NCBI GenBank assembly: GCA_944321495.1
Contig: CALULP010000012.1
Coordinates: 62,001 to 126,000, forward strand
Direction of reading: 5' to 3'
Origin: an uncultured Bacteroides sp.
Lineage (GTDB): Bacteria > Bacteroidota > Bacteroidia > Bacteroidales > Bacteroidaceae
DNA length: 64,000 bases
Below the pieces are notes generated by a model. The model was given only the letters and a program-made list of their open reading frames with translations, made no database searches and was not told where the DNA came from. The translations under genes and the position numbers were made by a program. The stretch's first letter is position 1. Every line of letters starts with the position of its first letter. Shown in pieces: positions 17,340 to 25,592 of the stretch.

Positions 17340-19583
17340 TTATTTTTCCGCTTGGAACTTGCGGCTCACTTTCATCAGGTTGGTGGCATAAGTTACCACG
17401 TTTTGTGCTTCTTGTATCATGGTGAGGTACACCATGCTTACTTTGATGCTTCCTTTTTGACCTTGGATGCGTTGCAGTTCCTCGCGTTTCAGATGCGAAA
17501 GTTGTCCGTTGAGGTCATTGCTCTTCCGGATTTCCTCGTCCAAATGAGCGTAGTCATTGCTTTCCAGCGTCTGTTGGCAATTTTGGAGCAGGTAGGTGAT
17601 GTCTTCCGTGATGTCGGCAAATTCGCCTTTTTGTATGGCGTTCAGCGGCTTGAAGTTGTTGTCGATATGCTCCAGACAAGGCTCGCACAGGCGCCCGATG
17701 CTATATACCAGTTCGCTGGCAAAGTCGTTGCCTTGGTAGTAATAGAGGCCTTTCTCAAGTACGGTGTTGTTATCCAGGCGGCTCATGGCCAGGGTTCCGG
17801 TGCGTTTCATCTGTTTGATGAGTTGCTTCTCGAATTTCACCGAGCCCATGGAGCGGCGCAGCCCGCGCAGGTTTTCGTGCAGGAAAGAGGTGACGGTGCG
17901 TTCGAAATTCTCTTTGGCGAAGGCAAGCACTTTCACAAGCTCTTCCCGGGTGTGCTCGCGCAGGAGGTTGAGCACTTCGGCGTTGTCAGTACTTTGCATC
18001 ATTTGGCGCACTTTATCGCTGGCCTTCTCTTTCTGCTTGCGTTTTTTGAACATCACCTGGCTGTGGAAAAGGGCGTAGACGGCTACGGCTATTAGTACCA
18101 GGATGGCTACGGTGCCTCCGAAGTGGATGATTAATGCCACGAAGAAACAGATGGTGAATGCTGCTCCGGCTGTGATGAACCATCCGCCTATGACGCTCAG
18201 TACGCCTGTGATGCGGTACACGGCCGAGTCACGTCCCCAGGCACGGTCGGCAAGGGAGGTACCCATCGAAACCATGAAAGTGACATAGGTGGTGGATAGA
18301 GGTAATTTTAACGATGTGCCCAGCGCGATAAGCAGACCCGAGAGTACGAGGTTAACCGAGGCACGTACCAAGTCGAAAGCGGCACCGTCTTCCAGTGTCA
18401 ATTCTTCTTTGCGGAAGCGGGAGTCAATCCATGCCTTGGTGCGCTCGGGCAGCATCTTGTTGATGGCGTTCGACAGAGTAAGGCTGAAACGCACCAGTTT
18501 ACGGGCGATGGGGGTACTTCCGAAGCCTTCTTCGCCTTCGTCCTGGCGGGCGAGGGATACTTCGGTCTGAATGACGTTGTGTGCTTTCTTCGATGTCCAC
18601 AAAGCGTATACCATCACAGCGCCTGCGCCGAAGAGGAAGTACCACGGCGTCTTGGCCGAGTCAAGCAGTGAGGTCATCAGGAAACCTCCGGGGCCTGCGT
18701 CAAGCCCGTTGGCCATGTAGTCTTGGTAAGCGGAGTAGCCGGCCAAAGGCACACCGATGAAGTTTACCAGGTCGTTGCCTGCAAAGGCCAGAGCCAAGGC
18801 GAAGGTACCCATCATGACTACAATCTTCAGCACGTTGACGCGACACCAGTGGAGTATCTGCATCAAGATGGTGAAGAATACCAGCATGCCGATGACGAGG
18901 AATCCGGTGTTGTCGTGAATCCAGGCATTCAGTTCGGGAGTCATGAACGAACTGTCCTTCAACCCCTTGATGAGCATGAAGTACACTATACTCGTGGCGG
19001 CAATGCCTCCGAAGATGGCGATGCTGTACTTGAGGTGCTTCTTGAAGTTGTAGGTGAAGATGGCGCGCGTAATCCATTGTACCAGCATACCGAAGAAGAA
19101 AGCAATGGCCACTGAGACGAAAATGGCCATGATAACCGTCAAAGCCTTGTCCGTATTAATGAGTTGGCCCATGTTCACACTGTCATCGCCCAATGTCTTG
19201 ATGAGTGCTAGGGCGAACGTGCCACCCAGTAGTTCGAATACCATTGATACTGTGGTCGAGGTGGGCAAGCCCATGGTATTGAATACGTCAAGCAGCACCA
19301 CGTCCGTCAGCATCACGGCCAGTAGGATGCACATCACTTCTTCGAAGTAAAAGTATTGAGGCTGGTAGATACCATGTCTGGCAATATCCATCATGCCATT
19401 ACTGAGAGCTGCTCCTACGAACACGCCTATGCTGGCGATGATGAGCATGGTTTTGAACTTGGCCGCCCTTGAACCGACGGACGAGTTGAGGAAGTTTACC
19501 GCATCGTTGCTCACTCCCACTATCAGGTCGAATACGGCGAGCACTCCGAGGAAAATGACGATGCATAGATAGATTGTTTCCAT
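17340..19583 (-). CDS. PiT-family phosphate transporter with PhoU-like C-terminal domain
   Basis: A 747-residue protein. The first 510 residues are a PiT-family inorganic phosphate permease with the paired signatures 'GVSNDAVNFLNSSVGSR' and 'AFAGNDLVNFIGVPLAGY' and about ten membrane helices. After a basic stretch (MFKKRKQKEKAS) the last 220 residues are soluble and helical, with 'LLREHTREELVKVLAFAKE' and 'AQNVVTYATNLMKVSRKFQ', resembling PhoU. The fusion would let transport be controlled by its own PhoU-like module. Polyphosphate kinase lies upstream in the same direction, a sensible pairing of phosphate uptake with storage. Symport ion and regulation are not visible. Confidence 0.85.
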   Translation of the reverse strand: METIYLCIVIFLGVLAVFDLIVGVSNDAVNFLNSSVGSRAAKFKTMLIIASIGVFVGAALSNGMMDIARHGIYQPQYFYFEEVMCILLAVMLTDVVLLDVFNTMGLPTSTTVSMVFELLGGTFALALIKTLGDDSVNMGQLINTDKALTVIMAIFVSVAIAFFFGMLVQWITRAIFTYNFKKHLKYSIAIFGGIAATSIVYFMLIKGLKDSSFMTPELNAWIHDNTGFLVIGMLVFFTILMQILHWCRVNVLKIVVMMGTFALALAFAGNDLVNFIGVPLAGYSAYQDYMANGLDAGPGGFLMTSLLDSAKTPWYFLFGAGAVMVYALWTSKKAHNVIQTEVSLARQDEGEEGFGSTPIARKLVRFSLTLSNAINKMLPERTKAWIDSRFRKEELTLEDGAAFDLVRASVNLVLSGLLIALGTSLKLPLSTTYVTFMVSMGTSLADRAWGRDSAVYRITGVLSVIGGWFITAGAAFTICFFVALIIHFGGTVAILVLIAVAVYALFHSQVMFKKRKQKEKASDKVRQMMQSTDNAEVLNLLREHTREELVKVLAFAKENFERTVTSFLHENLRGLRRSMGSVKFEKQLIKQMKRTGTLAMSRLDNNTVLEKGLYYYQGNDFASELVYSIGRLCEPCLEHIDNNFKPLNAIQKGEFADITEDITYLLQNCQQTLESNDYAHLDEEIRKSNDLNGQLSHLKREELQRIQGQKGSIKVSMVYLTMIQEAQNVVTYATNLMKVSRKFQAEK

Positions 19584-19712
19584 GTAAATATATGTATAAA
19601 AATGTTGTTTTTTCCGCGTGCAAAAGAACGGAAAGTGTGTTGCAAGGGAATGTCATACATGTTACAATCGTGTTACAAAACGGGGCTTTATCGCCGATGC
19701 CAAAGTGTTGTT

Positions 19713-21791
19713 TTATTCGGAGTGGGGTAGATAACTATGGATTTTTTCCTTCAAGTAGTCGTAAAAAGCGTATTGCGCCCTGTTTTTTTCTTGTTTGGGA
19801 TGGGGTGATTTCCACAGGTTGTGTAAATGACTGTCCACGAAGCAGGCCTTACGTTTGTCGGCCAGTTGGATAGTAAGCATGTCGGTCAGTTCTTTCTTCA
19901 AATCAGGGTCGAGTACGGGGGTTACGGCTTCGATGCGCCTGTACAGGTTGCGTTTCATCCAGTCGGGCGATCCTATGAAGAGTTTAGGTTTCCCTCCTCC
20001 GCCGAAGTACCATACGCGGGCATGTTCAAGGAATGTGTCCACAAGGCGTGTCACTCGTATGTTGCGGCTATACTCCTGTCCCGGTACTAAACAACAGATG
20101 CCACGTACAATGAGGTCAATCTGTACTCCCGCTTCCGAGGCTTCGTAAAGGAGGTCTATCATGGCCGGATCTTGCAAGGCGTTCATCTTGAGAATAATAC
20201 GCCCTCCCCCTGTGTTTTTTGCGAAGTTCATTTCATTGTAGATGAGCTGTCTGAGTATGGGTATGAGGTTGAATCGTGCCACGAGCAGGCGGTGGAAGAC
20301 GGGTGTTTCTTCTTTGCCTCTAAGAGTGCGGAACAGGGTGTGCAGGTCATTCACCAGTACGCGGTTGGCGGTGAACAGGCCGCAATCGGCATAGAGCGTG
20401 GCAGTCTTTTCATTGAAATTGCCTGTGCTGATATAGGCATATCCGGGCATTTTATGCCTTGTGGAAGGATCGCGCCTCAACACGAGGGCTACTTTGGCAT
20501 GTACCTTTAATCCCGGAAGGCTATATAAGATGCGTATGCCCGAAGCTTCCATCAATTGGGCGGTGGCCAAGTTGTGCTCTTCATCGAAACGCGCTTTGAG
20601 TTCAACGAATACGGTGACCCGTTTCCCGTTTCTTGCGGCAGCTATCAGGGTGTTGATGACGGCCGAGTTGTCTGCCACGCGGTATTGGGTGAGCATGATT
20701 TCGTGGGTGAAGGGATCGGTGGCTGCCTCATGGAGGAATTGCAGGAAGTGTCCGAACGAGTGGTAGGGATAGTGTAGTAGAAGGTCTTTCTGTTCCACAC
20801 GGCGGAAGATGGAGTCGAGTTCGGCTATCACCATGGGTTGGGGCTTTCCGGGCAACTGTTTCAAGGTACTGGGTAGGGGCAGGCGGCGGAGGTCTTCCAA
20901 GTTGAGGTGTTTGTCGCCGGGCACCAGTTCGCGTCTGTCTATATGGTAAGCATCCATGAGGAAGGCTAAATAGTCGGCTGGCATGGCCCTGTCATAAACA
21001 AAGCGGCAGATAACACCTGTCTTCCTGCGTTTTACCTTCTCGAGTACCTGCTCAATAAGTTGGGGGGCATTGGCTATTCCTTCATCAATTACGATATCCG
21101 CATCGCGAGAAATCTTGATGCAATAAGCCGATTCTACTTCATAGCCGGGGAAAATGACATCAAGGTTGGCCTTGATGATATCTTCCAAGTACATTATGTA
21201 ATAGGTATTTTTTAGACGCGGAAGTTCCACGAAGCGTGGGGCTTTGCTATAAGGCAACTTCATGACAAAGTATTCGAGGTCTTCCCTTTGCTTGGGTTTG
21301 ACCTGTACAGAGAGGTAAAGCCTGTCATTGCGTAAGAAGGAAACCACCTTGTCCCTGCCTACGGGTACCGGAGCGAGATAGGGCAGTACTTCTTCGCGGA
21401 AAAAGGTGCGTACAAAGGCTTGGTGCTCGGGAGCTTGTACCTCTTGTCGGCTTTGAAAGAATATCACGTGAGCGCGTCTTAGGGCGGGTAATAGTTTTTG
21501 TTCGAAGATGCGCACGCGTTCTTCCAACTGGCGGTTCACTTCTTGGTTAATCTCCTCCACCAATTCTATGGCCTCTTGTACCGATTCAGGGCCATCGGCA
21601 GGAATTTTCCCGGTAGCTACGGCCTTATGGTCGGCTACGCGCACTTTGTAGAATTCCTCCAGGTTGGATGAATAGATGGAGATGAAGTTCAGCCTTTCGC
21701 CCACGGGAAGGGTGTCGTCATCGGCCTCGAGCAGTACCCGGTAGTTGAATGATAGCCAGCTGATGTCCCGCTTGAAGTATTGGTAATCCAT
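19713..21791 (-). CDS. ppk1: Polyphosphate kinase 1
   Basis: The ATG at 21791 gives MDYQYFKRDISWLSFNYRVL, the usual Ppk1 N-terminus, and 692 residues. Phospholipase-D-like catalytic motifs are visible: GLKVHAKVALVLRR with the autophosphorylated His, 'YAYISTGNFNEKTATLY' and 'IGSPDWMKRNLYRRIE'. The enzyme reversibly transfers the ATP gamma-phosphate to polyphosphate. It has its own -7 element at 21834-21827, and 129 bp separate it from the phosphate transporter gene downstream. Start sites further upstream would run through the promoter and were rejected. Confidence 0.92.
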   Translation of the reverse strand: MDYQYFKRDISWLSFNYRVLLEADDDTLPVGERLNFISIYSSNLEEFYKVRVADHKAVATGKIPADGPESVQEAIELVEEINQEVNRQLEERVRIFEQKLLPALRRAHVIFFQSRQEVQAPEHQAFVRTFFREEVLPYLAPVPVGRDKVVSFLRNDRLYLSVQVKPKQREDLEYFVMKLPYSKAPRFVELPRLKNTYYIMYLEDIIKANLDVIFPGYEVESAYCIKISRDADIVIDEGIANAPQLIEQVLEKVKRRKTGVICRFVYDRAMPADYLAFLMDAYHIDRRELVPGDKHLNLEDLRRLPLPSTLKQLPGKPQPMVIAELDSIFRRVEQKDLLLHYPYHSFGHFLQFLHEAATDPFTHEIMLTQYRVADNSAVINTLIAAARNGKRVTVFVELKARFDEEHNLATAQLMEASGIRILYSLPGLKVHAKVALVLRRDPSTRHKMPGYAYISTGNFNEKTATLYADCGLFTANRVLVNDLHTLFRTLRGKEETPVFHRLLVARFNLIPILRQLIYNEMNFAKNTGGGRIILKMNALQDPAMIDLLYEASEAGVQIDLIVRGICCLVPGQEYSRNIRVTRLVDTFLEHARVWYFGGGGKPKLFIGSPDWMKRNLYRRIEAVTPVLDPDLKKELTDMLTIQLADKRKACFVDSHLHNLWKSPHPKQEKNRAQYAFYDYLKEKIHSYLPHSE

Positions 21792-21826
21792 AGCTTTCGA
21801 TGTGTATGAGGATAAGGTTTTCTCCG

Positions 21827-21843
21827 CAAATATACTATCTTTG
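21827..21843. promoter_or_regulatory. Divergent -7 elements of ppk1 and the phosphodiesterase gene
   Basis: TATATTTG reads leftward from 21834 to 21827 and TATCTTTG rightward at 21836-21843. Both match TAnnTTTG and are separated by one base, so the two promoters may compete. Confidence 0.6.
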
Positions 21844-21865
21844 CAGAGAAAAACAACCTTGTGGC

Positions 21866-22357
21866 ATGAAGAAAATAGGATTGCTTTCGGATACACACGG
21901 GTACTGGGATGACAAGTACCTGCATTATTTTGAGCCGTGTGATGAGATTTGGCATGCGGGCGACATTGGCTCGCTTGATTTGGCCATGCGCTTGGCGGAT
22001 TTCCGTCCCCTACGTGCCGTGTATGGTAATATTGACGGGCAAGAGGTTCGTCGTTTGTATCCCCAGACCTTGAGGTTTATGGTAGAAGGAGCCGAAGTCT
22101 TGATGAAACACATTGGCGGCTATCCCGGGCATTACGACCCTTCCATACGCGGAAGCCTGTTGGTAAAACCGCCCCAGCTTTTTATAAGTGGTCATTCACA
22201 TATCCTCAAGGTGCAGTACGACAAGACCTTGCGCATGCTCCATATTAATCCGGGAGCAGCAGGCATCAGCGGTTTTCACAAAGTGCGTACGCTGGTGCGC
22301 TTTGCTGTCGACCAAGGTTCGTTCAGTGACTTGGAGGTTATTGAACTGGCAGGTTGA
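21866..22357 (+). CDS. YfcE/MJ0936-type metallophosphoesterase
   Basis: A 163-residue cytosolic protein from the ATG at 21866 (MKKIGLLSDTHGYWDD). All calcineurin-like metal motifs are in order: SDTHG, HAGDIG, GNID and GHSH, with 'INPGAAG' near the end. The length and motif order are those of the YfcE/MJ0936 phosphodiesterase family. These cleave phosphodiester model substrates with Mn or Ni; the natural substrate is not known. It has its own -7 element and ends 155 bp before rmlA. Confidence 0.85.
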   Translation: MKKIGLLSDTHGYWDDKYLHYFEPCDEIWHAGDIGSLDLAMRLADFRPLRAVYGNIDGQEVRRLYPQTLRFMVEGAEVLMKHIGGYPGHYDPSIRGSLLVKPPQLFISGHSHILKVQYDKTLRMLHINPGAAGISGFHKVRTLVRFAVDQGSFSDLEVIELAG

Positions 22358-22389
22358 AGGCGTAGGTGGAGTCTTTTCTTATCCATATG

Positions 22390-22421
22390 TTTGGCTATGT
22401 CGGCATTTTTCCCCATCTTTG
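22390..22421 (+). promoter_or_regulatory. Candidate promoter of rmlA-rmlB
   Basis: TTTG (22390-22393), a 20-bp spacer and CATCTTTG (22414-22421, one mismatch) lie about 90 bp before the rmlA ATG. Confidence 0.5.
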
Positions 22422-22512
22422 CGCATCAGAATAGCAACGAGAGCCGTGGGGCGTCGTCCTCCTTCTTATTTTATTCTCCATTAAGTTTTCCTCTTAATAA
22501 AAAGACTGAAGT

Positions 22513-23385
22513 ATGAAAGGAATTATTCTTGCCGGTGGCAGCGCCACCCGCCTCTACCCGTTGTCGAAGGCCATCTCCAAGCAGATAATGCCCGTCTACG
22601 ACAAGCCCATGATTTACTATCCTCTCTCTACGTTGATGCTGGCCGGCATCCGCGAGGTGCTCATTATTTCCACCCCGCGGGACTTGCCTATGTTCCGCGA
22701 CCTGTTGGGCACCGGGCAGGATTTGGGCATGCGCTTCGATTATCAGGTGCAGGATAAACCCAACGGGCTGGCGCAAGCCTTTGTGTTGGGTGCCGATTTC
22801 CTTCAAGGGGAGCCGGGTTGCCTTATTTTGGGCGATAACCTGTTTTATGGGCAAGGCTTTTCGTCCATGTTGCGTAGGGCAGCCTCTATACAGAAAGGTG
22901 CCTGTATTTTCGGGTATTATGTGAAAGACCCCCGCGCGTACGGTGTAGTGGGTTTTGATGCCGAAGGGCGCGTCACATCGCTGGAAGAGAAGCCTGAAAA
23001 GCCCAAGAGCAATTATGCAGTGCCCGGCCTTTATTTCTACGATAGCACCGTTACAGAGAAAGCTGCATCTTTGCGGCCTTCGGCACGCGGAGAGTACGAA
23101 ATTACCGACCTCAACCGCTTGTATCTGGAAGAAGGCACGTTGAAAGTAGAACTCTTCGGGCGGGGCTTTGCCTGGCTTGACACGGGCAATTGTGATAGCT
23201 TGCTTGAGGCGTCCAACTTTGTGGCCACTATACAAAACCGCCAAGGCTTCCGGGTAAGCTGCATCGAAGAGATAGCTTGGCGCAAAGGCTGGATTGGCAT
23301 CGACCAATTGAAGCATCTGGGCGAGCGTATGGGGAAAACCGAATACGGGCGCTACCTCATGGAACTGGCTTCTTCCCACAAATAA
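22513..23385 (+). CDS. rmlA: Glucose-1-phosphate thymidylyltransferase
   Basis: This 290-residue enzyme makes dTDP-glucose from dTTP and glucose-1-phosphate. It has the nucleotide-binding start MKGIILAGGSATRLYPLS, 'SKQIMPVYDKPMIYYPLS', 'LILGDNLFYGQGF' and the C-terminal 'GFAWLDTGNCDSLLEASNF' motif, all typical of RmlA. It is followed 44 bp later by rmlB. rmlC and rmlD, needed to finish dTDP-L-rhamnose, are not in the window, so they lie elsewhere or the product is a different dTDP-6-deoxy sugar. Confidence 0.95.
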   Translation: MKGIILAGGSATRLYPLSKAISKQIMPVYDKPMIYYPLSTLMLAGIREVLIISTPRDLPMFRDLLGTGQDLGMRFDYQVQDKPNGLAQAFVLGADFLQGEPGCLILGDNLFYGQGFSSMLRRAASIQKGACIFGYYVKDPRAYGVVGFDAEGRVTSLEEKPEKPKSNYAVPGLYFYDSTVTEKAASLRPSARGEYEITDLNRLYLEEGTLKVELFGRGFAWLDTGNCDSLLEASNFVATIQNRQGFRVSCIEEIAWRKGWIGIDQLKHLGERMGKTEYGRYLMELASSHK

Positions 23386-23429
23386 CTTTGCATATCCTAT
23401 TTCATAAACCGTTTATAACTCACTTATAC

Positions 23430-24569
23430 ATGAAGACTTATCTTGTGACAGGTGCCGCAGGCTTTATCGGTGCCAACTATATCAAGTATATATTGAAAAA
23501 GCATGATGATATCCGTGTAGTGGTGCTCGATGCCTTGACTTATGCAGGCAACCTGGGAACCATTGCCGGGGATATTGACAACGAGCGTTGCTTTTTTGTC
23601 AAGGGGGACATCTGCGACCGCAAGCTGGCCGATGAGTTGTTTGCTACCTATAAGTTTGATTATGTGGTGAACTTTGCGGCCGAGAGCCATGTGGACCGTA
23701 GCATAGAGAATCCGCAATTGTTTCTCATCACCAATATATTGGGCACGCAGAACCTGCTCGATGCTGCCCGCCGCGCATGGGTGACAGGCAAAGATGAGCA
23801 GGGTTATCCCTTATGGCGCAAAGGTGTGCGCTATCATCAGGTATCGACCGACGAGGTGTATGGTTCGCTGGGGGCTGAAGGCTATTTTACCGAGCAGACC
23901 CCCTTGTGTCCGCACAGCCCTTATAGCGCTTCGAAGACGAGTGCCGACCTTGTGGTGATGGCCTATCATGACACCTACCACATGCCGGTGAGCATTACCC
24001 GGTGCTCCAACAACTATGGGCCCTACCACTTCCCGGAAAAACTCATCCCGCTCATCATCAAGAACATCCTGGAGGGGAAGAAGCTTCCGGTCTATGGGGA
24101 CGGCAGCAATGTGCGCGACTGGCTTTATGTGGAAGACCATTGCAAGGCTATCGACCTGGTGGTAAGGGAAGGCAAGGAAGGCGAGGTGTACAATGTGGGC
24201 GGCCATAATGAGAAGACCAACCTCGAGATTGTGCGGCTCACCATAGCCACCATCCGCAGGCTGATGGAGGAGCAGCCCCGCTATCGGGAAGTGCTGAAGT
24301 ACAAAGTAGAAGCTTCTGACGGCTCGATAGACATCAGTTGGATAAACAATGACTTGATTACGTTCGTGAAAGACCGCTTGGGGCACGACCAGCGTTATGC
24401 CATCGACCCCTCAAAGATAACCCGCGCGCTGGGATGGTACCCGGAAACCTCTTTCGAGGTGGGTATAGTGAAGACCATCGAGTGGTATCTGGACCATCAG
24501 GACTGGGTGGAGCAGGTGACCAGCGGGGACTACCAGCATTATTACGAGCGGATGTACGGCCACCGTTGA
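23430..24569 (+). CDS. rmlB: dTDP-glucose 4,6-dehydratase
   Basis: The ATG at 23430 gives MKTYLVTGAAGFIGANYIKY and 379 residues; longer versions would overlap rmlA. The extended short-chain dehydrogenase fold shows the NAD motif GAAGFIG, 'HVDRSIENPQLFLITN', 'VSTDEVYGSLG' and the catalytic YSASK. The enzyme converts dTDP-glucose to dTDP-4-keto-6-deoxyglucose. At 379 residues it is slightly longer than average, because of an insert after 'LLDAARRAW'. It is the second gene of the rmlA-rmlB pair and converges on menA with a 15-bp gap. Confidence 0.95.
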   Translation: MKTYLVTGAAGFIGANYIKYILKKHDDIRVVVLDALTYAGNLGTIAGDIDNERCFFVKGDICDRKLADELFATYKFDYVVNFAAESHVDRSIENPQLFLITNILGTQNLLDAARRAWVTGKDEQGYPLWRKGVRYHQVSTDEVYGSLGAEGYFTEQTPLCPHSPYSASKTSADLVVMAYHDTYHMPVSITRCSNNYGPYHFPEKLIPLIIKNILEGKKLPVYGDGSNVRDWLYVEDHCKAIDLVVREGKEGEVYNVGGHNEKTNLEIVRLTIATIRRLMEEQPRYREVLKYKVEASDGSIDISWINNDLITFVKDRLGHDQRYAIDPSKITRALGWYPETSFEVGIVKTIEWYLDHQDWVEQVTSGDYQHYYERMYGHR

Positions 24570-24584
24570 TGACGTCCGTTTCTG

Positions 24585-25478
24585 CTAAGGCAACAAGATG
24601 GTTGCACAAAGCATGATGCCCATGAACAGCATATTGCGCGAGGTTTCGCCCAGTATGCTGTTCAGCTTTTTCCCATGGCCTATGGCCACCATTCGTTGCC
24701 AGGTGTGGATGTGTAGCGCCAGGTAGAGCAAGGGCAGGGCTACGTCCCATCCGTTGGCAAACCACAAGGCAAAGGCGGTGGACAGGATGCCAAGTGCCAG
24801 GTAGGCATATTTGCCGAATCTTTCCCCCAGGCGTACCACGAGCGTGCGTTTGCCGCTGGCGCAATCCTGCTCGCGGTCGCGGAAGTTGTTCACCATCAGC
24901 AGCGTGTCAATCAGCAGTCCGCACGATAGTGACGCCATGCATACGTCCCACGTCAGGGTGCCGGTTTGGAGATAGTAGGTACCTCCCACGGGGATGAAGC
25001 CGAAGAACACGACAACCAGCACATCTCCCCAGCCCAGGTAGGAGAGGCGGGTGGTGTACAGGAAGGCGAACGCCACGCACACGATGCCCGTGCACACCAG
25101 CTCCCATCCGCCGTATGTCATCCGACTGATGCCGGACAGCAGGGCGCCCAGCCCGATGAGGCAGGAGGCGATGAGGGTGATGCCGATGCCTGTGGCCATT
25201 GCCCGGGGCGTTATCCATCCTTGTGCGCAGGCACGTTCGGGACCCAGGCGGTCTTCGCGGTCGCTTCCTTTGCGGAAGTCGTACAGGTCGTTGATAAAGT
25301 TTGCCGCTATCTGCATCATTCCTGCAAAGAGCAGGCATAGCAGGGCGGATGCGGGTTGCAGGGCATGGTCGTGCAGGGCCAGTGCTGTGCCTGCGATGAC
25401 GGGTATGATGGCTGCCGTCAGTGTCTTGGGGCGTGCGGCGAGCAGCCATGCTGTGGCTGAGTTTCGTTGGATGTCCAT
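24585..25478 (-). CDS. menA: 1,4-dihydroxy-2-naphthoate polyprenyltransferase
   Basis: A 297-residue integral membrane protein with about eight to nine hydrophobic segments. It has the two aspartate motifs of UbiA-type prenyltransferases: 'NDLYDFRKGSDRED' and 'NNFRDREQDCASGKRT'. The N-terminus WLLAARPKTLTAAIIPV is the standard MenA start. It attaches a polyprenyl chain to 1,4-dihydroxy-2-naphthoate in menaquinone synthesis. A duplicated 24-bp palindromic repeat lies between it and the gene upstream on the same strand, so it probably has its own promoter or is separated by a terminator. Confidence 0.92.
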   Translation of the reverse strand: MDIQRNSATAWLLAARPKTLTAAIIPVIAGTALALHDHALQPASALLCLLFAGMMQIAANFINDLYDFRKGSDREDRLGPERACAQGWITPRAMATGIGITLIASCLIGLGALLSGISRMTYGGWELVCTGIVCVAFAFLYTTRLSYLGWGDVLVVVFFGFIPVGGTYYLQTGTLTWDVCMASLSCGLLIDTLLMVNNFRDREQDCASGKRTLVVRLGERFGKYAYLALGILSTAFALWFANGWDVALPLLYLALHIHTWQRMVAIGHGKKLNSILGETSRNMLFMGIMLCATILLP

Positions 25479-25530
25479 ATTGTAGTGATTCAGTTATGTT
25501 ATAAACGTTTCTGTCGGTCACGCGTGGGAT

Positions 25531-25578
25531 GTGAAGGTACCCCATGCATGGGGTGTGAAGGTACCTCATGCATGGGGT
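25531..25578. repeat. Tandem 24-bp repeat with ATGCAT palindrome
   Basis: Two adjacent 24-bp units (25531-25554 and 25555-25578) differ at one base. Each starts GTGAAGGTACC; the first contains a perfect 16-bp palindrome ACCCCATGCATGGGGT. The right-hand end runs directly into TATCTTTG (25578-25585), an exact plus-strand -7 box. The repeat lies between two minus-strand genes and could be an operator pair or, by pairing unit 1 with unit 2, a terminator hairpin. Confidence 0.8.
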
Positions 25579-25592
25579 ATCTTTGTGCCTCC

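Noticed and set aside
25531..25578. CRISPR-like or integration-site repeat
   Set aside because: Only two contiguous units and no integrase or tRNA gene nearby.
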